59,803 bases of DNA from Lachnospiraceae bacterium. GTDB taxonomy: Bacteria; Bacillota; Clostridia; Lachnospirales; Lachnospiraceae. The notes under the pieces are model-generated. The model had not been told where the DNA came from. It worked only from the letters and a program-made list of their open reading frames with translations, and did no database searches. The DNA lies in NCBI GenBank assembly GCA_017936785.1, contig JAGBEV010000045.1:1-59803 (forward strand). The letters are read 5' to 3'. Position 1 is the stretch's first letter. Each line of letters begins with the position of its first letter. Of the stretch, positions 9,116-18,700 are shown one piece after another. Made by a program: the position numbers and the translations under genes.

Positions 9116-9735
9116 AGGTATTATTGTTAAATGGAAGCTCTAATCAGAAGGGATGTACTTATACAGCATTGTCCGAGGCAGCTAAGGTCTTAAATGGGGA
9201 AGGAATTGAGACGGAGATCATACAGCTTGGAGGCGGTCCCATCAGAGACTGTATCGGATGTGGCGGCTGCAGGGCAGGAGAAGGCTGTGTGTTTTCAGAT
9301 GATGCCATTAATGATATCGTAAAAAAGGCAGAAGAATGTGATGGTTTTGTTTTTGGAACCCCTGTTTATTATGCCCATCCTTCAGGAAGAGTTTTATCTG
9401 CCCTTGACAGAATGTTTTATTCAGGCAAAAAGGCATTTGTACATAAGCCGGGCTTTGCCATAGCTTCCGCAAGAAGGGCGGGAACCACGGCAAGTGTTGA
9501 TGTGCTGCAGAAATATTTTACCATTTCGGAGATGCCTGTTGCTTCTTCCAGCTATTGGACCATGGTCCATGGCAGCAAGCCGGAGGATGTATTAAAAGAT
9601 GAGGAAGGGCTGCAGACTATGAGAAATGCCGCAAGGAATCTGGCGTGGCTGATGAAGTGCATTGCTCTTGGAAAGGAAAACGGAGTGAATCCGCCGGAGA
9701 CTGAAAGCGGAGCGAGGACGAATTTCATCAGATGA
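9112..9735 (+). CDS. Iron-sulfur flavoprotein / NADPH-dependent FMN reductase family
   Basis: A 207-residue flavodoxin-like oxidoreductase. It starts MKVLLLNGSSNQKG, the FMN phosphate-binding loop, and has C-IG-C-GG-C-RAGEG-C (about residues 47-59), the compact CX2CX2CX5C motif that ligates a 4Fe-4S cluster in methanogen-type iron-sulfur flavoproteins, followed by GTPVYYAHPSG (FMN contact). Substrate unknown; candidates are quinones, nitro compounds or other small electron acceptors. It is coupled to the upstream TetR gene. Confidence 0.9.
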   Translation: MKVLLLNGSSNQKGCTYTALSEAAKVLNGEGIETEIIQLGGGPIRDCIGCGGCRAGEGCVFSDDAINDIVKKAEECDGFVFGTPVYYAHPSGRVLSALDRMFYSGKKAFVHKPGFAIASARRAGTTASVDVLQKYFTISEMPVASSSYWTMVHGSKPEDVLKDEEGLQTMRNAARNLAWLMKCIALGKENGVNPPETESGARTNFIR

Positions 9736-9742
9736 TCTGAAT

Positions 9743-9790
9743 GATATAAAAAACTCTGCCGGGATCACTGCCTGGCAGAGTTTTTATATC
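9743..9790. terminator. Bidirectional intrinsic terminator
   Basis: Near-perfect hairpin: left arm 9743-9760 (ending ACTCTGCC), right arm 9774-9790 (starting GGCAGAGT), with T runs for both directions. It separates the flavoprotein gene from the convergent DUF6062 gene, which ends 1 bp later. Confidence 0.92.
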
Positions 9791-10552
9791 CTACTTATTC
9801 TGCTGGTAGACCGGGTCGGCGGGATAGCCGCCCCAAAGTTTCTGCATACCGCGCTGGATGGCATCCTTGGAGTTTTTCCAGTCTGCGTCTTTGTTGCGGT
9901 AGTCGAATTTTTCTACCAGCCATGCCACGTCTTCACCTACACGTTTCAGGTTTGTCTGCATCAGATCAAAGAGAAGGGGGAAGAGGGTATCCTTTTGTTT
10001 TTCATTCAGCTGGGTATCCGCTTCAGCGCAAATATCGCCGAAATGATGGAGGCATAAGCCCTTGCTGTTCTTTAACATTTCGGTCATTTCCCCATCCTTT
10101 TTGTACATAAAGAAAAATGTGTCCAGATATCTTTGATAGGTAGTGGAAAACTCTTTGCAGATATAGCAGGATTTTTCGCGTTCCTTTACCCAGGCTGCCA
10201 TGGAATTCATGGAGTCAGGGCTTTTTTTCATTTTATTCATAAAGGAGGATTTGCTTCGGGAAAACATTTTGACCTGTTCATCCAGCTCTTTGTTCATCTG
10301 AACATAATGTGTTTTCAGAATCCAGCCGTTGCCAAGGGTGTTGCCATAGTCAAACATCTTTTTAAAATGGGCGCGGCAGAAGCCTGCCTTGTCGGTCTGG
10401 TCACGCATATCGCTTTCCATATAAGAAGAACCGGAACCAAGGACCAGGTCCAGCAGATCCTGTTCCACATTCCGTTCAATAAAGCAGAAGGGACATTCAT
10501 CCGCTGCATGAAAGGCATCGGTTAAAGGTATGGTATATAAGGTTTCTTTCAT
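9791..10552 (-). CDS. DUF6062-like Cys-rich protein
   Basis: A 253-residue soluble protein. Cys/His pairs at CPFC (residues 20-23), CRAH (about 59), CYIC (about 130) and CLHH (about 170) suggest two metal-binding or redox clusters. The pattern matches what I recall as DUF6062, found in Lachnospiraceae and relatives, but the function is unknown. The start at 10552 has GGAGAG upstream. It is a single gene, convergent with the flavoprotein operon and divergent from uraA. Confidence 0.7.
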   Translation of the reverse strand: MKETLYTIPLTDAFHAADECPFCFIERNVEQDLLDLVLGSGSSYMESDMRDQTDKAGFCRAHFKKMFDYGNTLGNGWILKTHYVQMNKELDEQVKMFSRSKSSFMNKMKKSPDSMNSMAAWVKEREKSCYICKEFSTTYQRYLDTFFFMYKKDGEMTEMLKNSKGLCLHHFGDICAEADTQLNEKQKDTLFPLLFDLMQTNLKRVGEDVAWLVEKFDYRNKDADWKNSKDAIQRGMQKLWGGYPADPVYQQNK

Positions 10553-10626
10553 TTTTTCTCTCCGTTTCTGTCAGATAATACTATAAGACTATTTTACTAA
10601 GGGATGAAAGAAATCACAAGAAAAAG

Positions 10627-10656
10627 TTGGTAATATACCAGGTGATGTGGTAAGAT
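10627..10656 (+). promoter_or_regulatory. Possible promoter of uraA
   Basis: TTGGTA (10627-10632), 18-bp spacer, TAAGAT (10651-10656), giving a roughly 50-nt leader. No PyrR-type attenuator structure was seen in it. Confidence 0.35.
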
Positions 10657-10712
10657 GTACGTTAAAGGCAAAAAACATTTTATATTTCATTTACAGATGG
10701 GAGGAATTTGTT

Positions 10713-12083
10713 GTGGAGACACAAAAAGAAGTAATCCGTGATGCCAGACAATTGGGAGTGCCCAAAATGCTCCTGTTAGGTTTGCAGCATATGTTTGCCA
10801 TGTTTGGCGCTACGATCCTTGTACCGATTCTTGTTAATACCTATTTTGAAGGTGAAGGCTTATCCATTCAGGTCACTTTGATCTGTGCCGGACTGGGAAC
10901 TTTGTTTTTCCATGTCTGCTCAAAGTTTAAAGTACCTGCATTTTTAGGTTCATCCTTTGCATTTTTAGGCGGTTTTTCCAGCGTAGCACAATTGAATACC
11001 GGGAAATTTGCGGACATGACCATGGGAGAAAAACTTCCTTATGCCTGCGGCGGTATTGTTGTTGCCGGCTTATTGTATATTGTGCTGGCATTGGTCATCA
11101 AACTGGTGGGAGTTAAGCGTGTGATGCGTTTCCTGCCTCCGGTTGTAACAGGTCCCATCATTATCTGTATCGGACTGAGCCTGGCTCCTTCTGCTGTGTC
11201 CAATGCTTCCACCAACTGGCTTTTGGCGATCATTGCCCTGGCGGTTATCATTATTTTTAATGTGTGGGGCAAAGGAATGTTTAAGATCCTGCCTATTTTA
11301 ATGGGCGTTATCATTTCTTATGTGGCAGCATTGATCATGAATGCCTGTGGTATGACAAATCCCGACGGTTCGGCTATTTTGAATTTTGCAAATGTTGCTG
11401 CTGCGGACTGGGTAGGACTGCCGCCCTTCCAGCTTTGTAAATTTGATATTACAGCCATATTGGTAATGGCGCCCATTGCTCTTGCTACCATGATGGAGCA
11501 TATTGGAGACATTTCTGCCATTTCCGCTACAGTAGGCAGAAATTATCTGGCTGATCCGGGGCTTCACCGTACCCTGATCGGTGATGGTGTGGCAACCTCC
11601 CTTGCTGCCATGTTTGGCGGTCCGGCAAATACTACCTACGGGGAAAATACCGGTGTATTGGAATTAAGCCATGTATATGATCCAAGAGTAGTCCGCCTTG
11701 CGGCTGTATATGCCATCGTATTGAGCTTCATTCCTAAAATGGCTGAAATTATCGGTTCCCTGCCATCATCCATTATCGGCGGCATCAGTTTCATGCTTTA
11801 TGGTATGATTTCTGCGATCGGTGTCAGAAACGTGGTGGAAAATCATGTTGACTTTACCAAATCCCGTAACCTGATCATTGCGGCTGTAATTCTGGTATGC
11901 GGACTGGGATTTTCAGGGGGACTTACCTTTGTAGTAGGCGGAACTTCCGTTACATTGACTTCTCTTGCGATCGCAGCTTTGGCAGGCATTATCTTAAATG
12001 CAATTCTGCCGGGTAAGGATTATGAATTTGAGACGGCGGAAATGGAAGAAAGTGAAGAGACGGAAGCAGGAGACGCAGAATAA
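10713..12083 (+). CDS. uraA: Uracil permease (NCS2 family)
   Basis: A 456-residue membrane transporter of the nucleobase:cation symporter-2 family, importing uracil. The region NTTYGENTGVLELSHVYDPR and the block GGISFMLYGMISAIGVR match UraA closely, and MMEHIGD carries the glutamate expected to hold the base. Hydrophobicity fits 14 helices. The start is GTG 10713, with GGGAGG 8 nt upstream; an in-frame GTG at 10647 has no SD. Monocistronic: its own possible promoter and a strong terminator. Confidence 0.92.
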   Translation: METQKEVIRDARQLGVPKMLLLGLQHMFAMFGATILVPILVNTYFEGEGLSIQVTLICAGLGTLFFHVCSKFKVPAFLGSSFAFLGGFSSVAQLNTGKFADMTMGEKLPYACGGIVVAGLLYIVLALVIKLVGVKRVMRFLPPVVTGPIIICIGLSLAPSAVSNASTNWLLAIIALAVIIIFNVWGKGMFKILPILMGVIISYVAALIMNACGMTNPDGSAILNFANVAAADWVGLPPFQLCKFDITAILVMAPIALATMMEHIGDISAISATVGRNYLADPGLHRTLIGDGVATSLAAMFGGPANTTYGENTGVLELSHVYDPRVVRLAAVYAIVLSFIPKMAEIIGSLPSSIIGGISFMLYGMISAIGVRNVVENHVDFTKSRNLIIAAVILVCGLGFSGGLTFVVGGTSVTLTSLAIAALAGIILNAILPGKDYEFETAEMEESEETEAGDAE

Positions 12084-12102
12084 AACAATATTGAATATCA
12101 TC

Positions 12103-12148
12103 AAAATAAAATGATATAAGGACAAAAGCCTTATATCATTTTATTTTG
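12103..12148 (+). terminator. Intrinsic terminator after uraA
   Basis: Perfect 19-bp stem: 12103-12121 (ending GATATAAGG) with 12129-12147 (starting CCTTATATC), 7-nt loop, T-rich 3' arm. Confidence 0.9.
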
Positions 12149-12363
12149 CATAAATACCATATAATTCCTGTTAAATAGAAGGGGTGTATTCAATATGAAA
12201 AGTTTTATATAACTTTAAAAGAGGTACATATAGATATTTATAACCGGAAATGTTAAAATTTTATAAATGGCTATGTAGTATCATTTGCAGCAGAGAATCA
12301 GAAGTTTTTTGATCATATAAAAATCTTTACTGATATAAATAACAGAAAGGCTTTGGAATTTTC
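12149..12363 (+). other. AT-rich gap before addB
   Basis: 215 bp with no clear gene, promoter or structure. A short open stretch (about 12,280-12,363) runs in frame into addB without a start codon; it is too short to call a relic. Confidence 0.4.
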
Positions 12364-15300
12364 ATGTCTTTACAGTTTTACATAGGCGCCTCCGGCGCCG
12401 GAAAGAGCAAAAGAGTATATGGCGATATTTTAAAGCGTGCCGAAAGAGAACCGGGCACCCGCTTTTTTGTGGTGGTACCGGACCAGTTTACCATGCAGAC
12501 CCAGCGGGTCTTATGCCAAATGTCCCAGACCGGCGGCATTATGAACGTGGAGGTCTTAAGTTTTGGAAGACTGGCACACCGCATTTTTGAGGAATTGGGA
12601 TATGAAAATCTGCCCCGGCTGGATGATACGGGAAAAAACCTGATCCTGCGTAAAGTTGCGGTGGAGCATGAAAAAAGCTTGAGCGTTATCGGAGCGAATT
12701 TAAGAAGAACAGGCTATATTGCACAGGTCAAATCCGTGATTTCCGAGTTTGCACAATACGGGATCTCGCCGGAGGATATGGATGGGCTATTAACATTAGC
12801 GGAAGGGAAAGGCAATTTAAAAGCTAAACTGGAAGATTTGCAGGTGCTTTATAAGGGATACCGGGAATATATCAGCGGGCATTTTATCACTACAGAGGAG
12901 ACCATTGATATTCTGGTAAAAAGCGTGAGGCAGTCGGAGCTTTTAAAGGGAAGCGTAGTGGTCTTTGACGGTTTTACAGGTTTTACGCCCATTCAGGACT
13001 TGCTGCTGAAGGAACTGATGATCTATACAAAGCAGGTGATCGTGACTCTCCTGGGAGATCATAAAGAGGATCTGTCGGGGGAAGTGGAAGAACAGAAATT
13101 GTTTTATCTGACTGCAAGAGCTTATCACAAGCTGGAACGGCTGGCAAAGGAAAATGGGATCGACAGAGATGAAGATGTGATATTAGACGGAAAGCCGGTA
13201 AAGCGCTATTTGGAAAATGAAGTGCTTTCCCATTTGGAAAGAAATATTTTCAGAAGCAGGCGGACCCTGCCTGTTCCGGGAAAAGGGGCAGTGTCTCTTG
13301 TGCGCTGCAGGGACCCTAAGGCGGAGACGGAGTGGGTGTGCTTAAACATCCGCAGAATGATCAGGGAGGAAAATCTTTGTTATCGTGACTTTGCGGTCAT
13401 CACGGGAGATCTGTCATCCTATGGGTATCTTTTGCGGGAAAGTTTCGCAGAGCATGGCATCCCGTTGTTTCTGGATCAGAATGTGAGCCTGTTGTTTCAC
13501 CCGTTTATGGTATTTTTAAATGGGCTTGTCCGTATGCTGGTATCAGATTTTTCCTATGAAAGCGTTATGACGCTCCTTCGCAGCGGCTATCTGGATGCAG
13601 CTGATGAAGAAATCGATGCTTTTGACCGTTATCTGTTAAAATACGGCATCCGGGGTAGAAGAAAATACGGCAGGGCATTTGTGCGAAGGGATGAAAAACT
13701 GGAAATCGTTAATCAGGTTAGGGAAAGCCTGATAAATGCGGTAGAGCCTCTGTTAAAAAGCGGAAATACTGCGAGGGAATATACCAGGGCTCTCTATGAC
13801 ATCTGTGTGTCACAGGATCTGGAAGAAAAGCTGAAAATCCAGGCAAAGGAGTTTGAGGAACAGGGGAAGTTAGCCAAGGCAAAGGAATATGAGCAGGTGT
13901 ACAGGGCTGTTATGGGGCTTTTAGACCAGATCCATGCTCTTTTGGATGAGCCTATGGATCTGGAGGAATATGGTGAAATATTGAAGGCGGGTTTTGCAGA
14001 ACTGAAGGTGGGAAGCCTGCCCCAAAGCGTTGACCAGGTTGTGGCGGGCGACATGGAAAGAACCCGTTTAAAGCCTGTCAGGGTGCTCTTTATCATAGGG
14101 GTTAATGACGGCATCATTCCGGGAAATGGCGGCAGCGGAGGGCTGTTATCGGATATGGAAAGAAATTTCCTCTTAGAAGCGGGAATTGAACTGGCGCCTA
14201 CACCCAGACAGAAGGGCTTTGAAGAAAGGCTGTATCTGTACATGAATATGACACAGCCATCAGAAAAATTGATCCTGTCCTTTTCTGAGGTAAACGGAAA
14301 AGGGGAAACCTTGCGCCCCTCTTATCTGATCCATACGGTGGAGCAGTTGTTTACGGACGTGGAAGTGGATTCTGCAGGCGATGATGAACAGATGGAGATG
14401 ATCGAAAGCAGGGAAAGCGGGCTGAAGCTCCTTTCAAAGCTCATCAGGGAATATGCCGGGGGGCTTCTGGAGCAGCATCCGGAGCGGAAAAGGTTATTTA
14501 TTGAGCTGGCAAAGGCTTTTTATGAAGAACCGGAATTTGGGAATCTTTTGGCGGCAGCATTTTATGAATATGAAAATGTTCCTTTATCGGAGGCGGCTGC
14601 AAAAAGATTGTTTGGGGAAGTCCTGCATACCAGCGTCAGCCGTCTGGAGCAGTTTTGTGCATGTGCTTATTCCCATTTCTTAAAATACGGATTAAAGCTG
14701 TCCGAAGAAGAGGGATATACTTTTGAAGCTGTGGATCTGGGAAATCTGTTTCATGAGACCTTGTACCGCTTCGGAAAACATATGTCTGAAGGAAACTATA
14801 ATTGGATCACCTGTCCCAAGGAAGAGGCGGATGCTTTTATTGACCGGGCAGTGGATGAATTTGCTGCAGAATACGGTGATACGGTACTGTATGATACGGC
14901 ACGGAATGAAGCTGTAAAAGAGCGTGCAAAAAGTATTTTAAAAACAACTGTTGAGAATCTGGCTTTCCAGTTAAAAAGAGGTCTTTTTGAGCCGGTCTGT
15001 TATGAAATGCCCTTTTTCACAAAGAGGGATGTGGAGCTTTACGGCAAGGTGGACAGGCTGGATGTGGCAGAAAAGGACGGAAAGGTCTATGTGAAGGTGC
15101 TGGATTATAAATCCGGCAGGCATAAGTTTGACCCGGCAAGACTTTTTTATGGTCTGGACCTTCAATTAGCAGTTTATATGAATGCGGCTGTGGAGCGGGA
15201 AGAGAAGTTACAGGAAGGAAAAGAGATTGTCCCTTCCGCCATTTTCTACTATCAGATCGAAGAGCCTATGGTAGAGGGCATGGCAGAAGAAGGCGAAGAG

Positions 15301-15729
15301 GCGCGGATGGAAAAAATACGGGAAAAACTGAAGGTCCAGGGACTGATCCGGGAGGAGGATGTGGTACTGGAGCTTTTGGATACTACCTGTGAGGAAAATT
15401 CTCTGGTAATTCCCGTAAAAAGGAAAAAAAGCGGAGAGCTTGCAGCAGCTTCCCAGACTGCAGGGGGAGAGAGATTTGATCTTATAGGAAAATTTGCTTC
15501 CCTGAAGGTGGAACAGATCGCCGAAGAGATCAGGAAAGGCGAAATAGGAATAAATCCCGGTACGGACGGGGCGCAGTCGGCATGTGATTATTGCAGCTAC
15601 CGCAATGTGTGCGGCTTTGAGAAACGTCTGCCGGGCTTTCAGGAGCGCAATCTGAAGCTGTCGGAAGATGAGGCATATGCTGCCATGGAAAAAAGCGTGA
15701 CAGAAAACCGGAAAGCAGAAGAGAAATGA
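12364..15729 (+). CDS. addB: ATP-dependent helicase/nuclease subunit B
   Basis: AddB subunit of the AddAB helicase-nuclease that resects double-strand breaks and responds to Chi, the Firmicutes counterpart of RecBCD. The 1121-residue protein starts with a Walker A motif GASGAGKS (residues 8-15) and ends with a RecB-type nuclease core (KVLDYKSGRHKFD, near residue 911). The four cysteines of the AddB 4Fe-4S cluster are present: one near residue 766 and C-x2-C-x5-C near 1072. The length is typical. It lies 30 bp before addA and is clearly co-transcribed. Confidence 0.96.
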   Translation: MSLQFYIGASGAGKSKRVYGDILKRAEREPGTRFFVVVPDQFTMQTQRVLCQMSQTGGIMNVEVLSFGRLAHRIFEELGYENLPRLDDTGKNLILRKVAVEHEKSLSVIGANLRRTGYIAQVKSVISEFAQYGISPEDMDGLLTLAEGKGNLKAKLEDLQVLYKGYREYISGHFITTEETIDILVKSVRQSELLKGSVVVFDGFTGFTPIQDLLLKELMIYTKQVIVTLLGDHKEDLSGEVEEQKLFYLTARAYHKLERLAKENGIDRDEDVILDGKPVKRYLENEVLSHLERNIFRSRRTLPVPGKGAVSLVRCRDPKAETEWVCLNIRRMIREENLCYRDFAVITGDLSSYGYLLRESFAEHGIPLFLDQNVSLLFHPFMVFLNGLVRMLVSDFSYESVMTLLRSGYLDAADEEIDAFDRYLLKYGIRGRRKYGRAFVRRDEKLEIVNQVRESLINAVEPLLKSGNTAREYTRALYDICVSQDLEEKLKIQAKEFEEQGKLAKAKEYEQVYRAVMGLLDQIHALLDEPMDLEEYGEILKAGFAELKVGSLPQSVDQVVAGDMERTRLKPVRVLFIIGVNDGIIPGNGGSGGLLSDMERNFLLEAGIELAPTPRQKGFEERLYLYMNMTQPSEKLILSFSEVNGKGETLRPSYLIHTVEQLFTDVEVDSAGDDEQMEMIESRESGLKLLSKLIREYAGGLLEQHPERKRLFIELAKAFYEEPEFGNLLAAAFYEYENVPLSEAAAKRLFGEVLHTSVSRLEQFCACAYSHFLKYGLKLSEEEGYTFEAVDLGNLFHETLYRFGKHMSEGNYNWITCPKEEADAFIDRAVDEFAAEYGDTVLYDTARNEAVKERAKSILKTTVENLAFQLKRGLFEPVCYEMPFFTKRDVELYGKVDRLDVAEKDGKVYVKVLDYKSGRHKFDPARLFYGLDLQLAVYMNAAVEREEKLQEGKEIVPSAIFYYQIEEPMVEGMAEEGEEARMEKIREKLKVQGLIREEDVVLELLDTTCEENSLVIPVKRKKSGELAAASQTAGGERFDLIGKFASLKVEQIAEEIRKGEIGINPGTDGAQSACDYCSYRNVCGFEKRLPGFQERNLKLSEDEAYAAMEKSVTENRKAEEK

Positions 15730-15759
15730 GAAGGGGCAGAGGAAAGGAGGAGAATTCAT

Positions 15760-18700
15760 ATGGCAATGAAATTCACTGAGGATCAGCAGAAGGTCATTGA
15801 TATCAGGGACTGCAACGTGCTGGTATCTGCGGCAGCAGGCTCCGGCAAAACGGCAGTTTTAGTAGAGCGGATTCTCCGTCTGATCACCGATGAAGAAAAT
15901 CCTGTAGATGTAGACAGGCTTTTGGTGGTGACCTTTACCAATGCGGCAGCGGCAGAAATGCGGGAAAGAATTCATAATGCCATACTTCACAAGCTGGAAA
16001 AGGAGCCTGATCATGTAAATCTTCAAAGACAGGCGGTATTGGTCCATCATGCCCAGATTACCACCATAGACAGTTTCTGCAGGTTTATCCTGAAAAATCA
16101 TTTTCAGGAAATCGATCTGGATCCGGGATTTGCAGTAGGAGATCCGGGCAAGATGAAGCTCATGGAAAAGGAAACCATGGCAAAGGTCATGGAAGAAGCA
16201 TATGCCGGCAGGGAATATTATGAAGGCTTTTATAAGGACTTTATGAATCTGACCAATGCCTTTGCCAGAAAGGGAAGGGATACGGCAATTGAGGAAATGG
16301 TGGATAAAATCTATCATTTCGTTATGAGCCTTCCTTTTCCGGAAAAATGGCTGAAAAATACTTTATTGGATTATGAGATAGAGGAGCTTGAGGAATTTTC
16401 CCGGTGTGAGTTTGTACAGGGGATTATGACAACTGTGTCAAAAAAGCTGGAAGGAATGGCAGCTCTTTATGACAGAATACTTGCTATCTGTATGCAGGCG
16501 GATGGACCGGAAAGTTATATTTCCCCACTGGAGCAGGAAAGGGAACAGATATTAAAAGCTGTGGAAGCTGAGGATTATGTTTCCCTAAAGGATGGGGTAT
16601 CTGCCATTGCCTTTGGCAGACTGCCTGCCATACGAAAAGGAAACTGTAATGAAGATAAGAAGGAACAGGTAAAGCAGGTAAGAGAACGAATGAAAAAGCG
16701 GACTGCTGCCTTAAAGGATATGTATTTCTTTGAATCCATGGAGGATATGAAGGAGGACATGAGAGAGACGGGAAAATTGTTAAAGCCCCTTGTGCATCTT
16801 ACCTTAGGATTTATGGAGCGGTTTGCAGCGGATAAGGCAAAGGAAAATGTCATCGATTTTTCGGATATGGAGCATTTTGCCTTAAAAATCCTGGTGGATG
16901 AAGAAGGAAATCCTACGGATACGGCAAAGATGTATCAGGACTATTATGCCCAGATCATGATCGATGAGTATCAGGACAGCAATGAAGTGCAGGAGCTGCT
17001 TTTGTCAGTGGTCTCCAAGGAGAATGGGGAAAAGCCCAACCGGTTTATGGTTGGAGATATGAAGCAGAGTATTTATAAATTCCGAATGGCAAGACCAGAA
17101 ATATTTTTGGAAAAATATTACAGATACGGAGAAGGAAAGAATACAGATGAAAAGCCCGGACGGAAAACATCCCACCATGCACGGATTGATTTAAAGAAGA
17201 ATTTCAGGAGCCGGCAGGAAGTCATTGATACAGTAAATCATATATTTTACCCTTTAATGGGACAGGAAGTAGGCGGGATCACCTATGATGAGGATGCCGC
17301 CCTCTATGGGGGCGCCCGGTATCCCCTGCCGGAATATGAAAAAGAGCAGATGGAGGAACCATCTGGAAGTACTGAGGAGAAAAAAGCAGGGAGCATAGAT
17401 ACTGAAAAAACAGAGGAACAGGAAAAAAGATACCGGGAATTTCAAACGGAGCTTCTGGTTTTTGAAAGAACTGATGAAGAGGTAGAAAAGACCCGGCTTT
17501 CCAAGGCAGAAGCAGAGGCTGCCATGATCGGCAGTAAGATCAGGGAATTGCTGCAATATGGTCAGGTGACAGATAAGGAAAGCGGAAGACTTCGCCCTGT
17601 CCGCTATGAGGATATCGTTATTTTGCTTCGTTCCACTTCAGGGCTGATGGAAAGCCTTCAGGAAGTATTAAAAAAGGAAGGAATTCCCGTCAGTGTGCCC
17701 GGCAGGACAGGCTATTTTTCTGCCAGGGAAGTACAGACTATGCTGCAGCTGTTGGATGTATTGGTAAATCCCAATAGAGATATTTCCCTGGCGGCAGTAT
17801 TAAAATCGCCTCTTTATGGCTTTCATGATGAGGAATTGGCACAGATTTCCCTTATTCAGATGGAAGACCGGGAACATGCCAGTCTTTATGACAAATTGAA
17901 GCTGTCAGATATGGAAAAAGCCAGGGGCTTTCTGGAGGAACTGGGACGCTATCGGAAGGCGGCGAAAACAGAATCCGTTCATGACCTGTTGTATATGGTG
18001 ATCAGGGAGCATCGCTATCTGGAATATGTTACGGCGCTTCCCGGAGGAGGAATCCGCCTTGCTAACCTGGAAATGCTTCTTGAAAAAGCCGTGGATTATG
18101 AAAAGCTGCAGATGCATGGATTATTCGGCTTTTTGCAGTATATGAAGCAGCTGGAAAAGTATGAGATCGATTATGGAGAAGGAACGGATGAGAAAAGTGA
18201 CTGCGTCCGTATTATGACCATTCACAAAAGTAAGGGGCTGGAATTTCCGGTCTGTTTTGTGGCAGGATTGTCCAAAAACTTTCACAGGCGGGATTTAAGC
18301 GGAGCACTTCTTCTGCATACGGATCTGGGAATCGGTATGGAATACCGCAGCAATGAAACCCATGTAAAAAGGCGGACGCTGAAGCAAAAGGTTGTTGCGG
18401 ACAGAATGAAAACGGAAGAAATGGGAGAAGAACTCCGGGTATTGTATGTTGCCCTGACAAGAGCGAAAGAAAAATTGATTCTGACAGGTGTGTCAGATGA
18501 TTTTCAAAAAGCCCTTACAGAAAGCAAGAATCTCAATGGAGGGCAGTATTTACTGCCAGCAGAGAACCGGAAGGTGGAGCCTGAACTGATCCTGGAGAGC
18601 AACAGCTATCTGAAGCTGCTGCAGCATGCATTCAGCCTTTATGAAGATGAGCCATGGCGGATTCCTTTGATTTCTCTCTACCATGAAAGGGATCTGCAGC

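Noticed and set aside
12149-12363. Decayed gene before addB
   Set aside because: Only one short open stretch without start or recognisable motif; too little to support.
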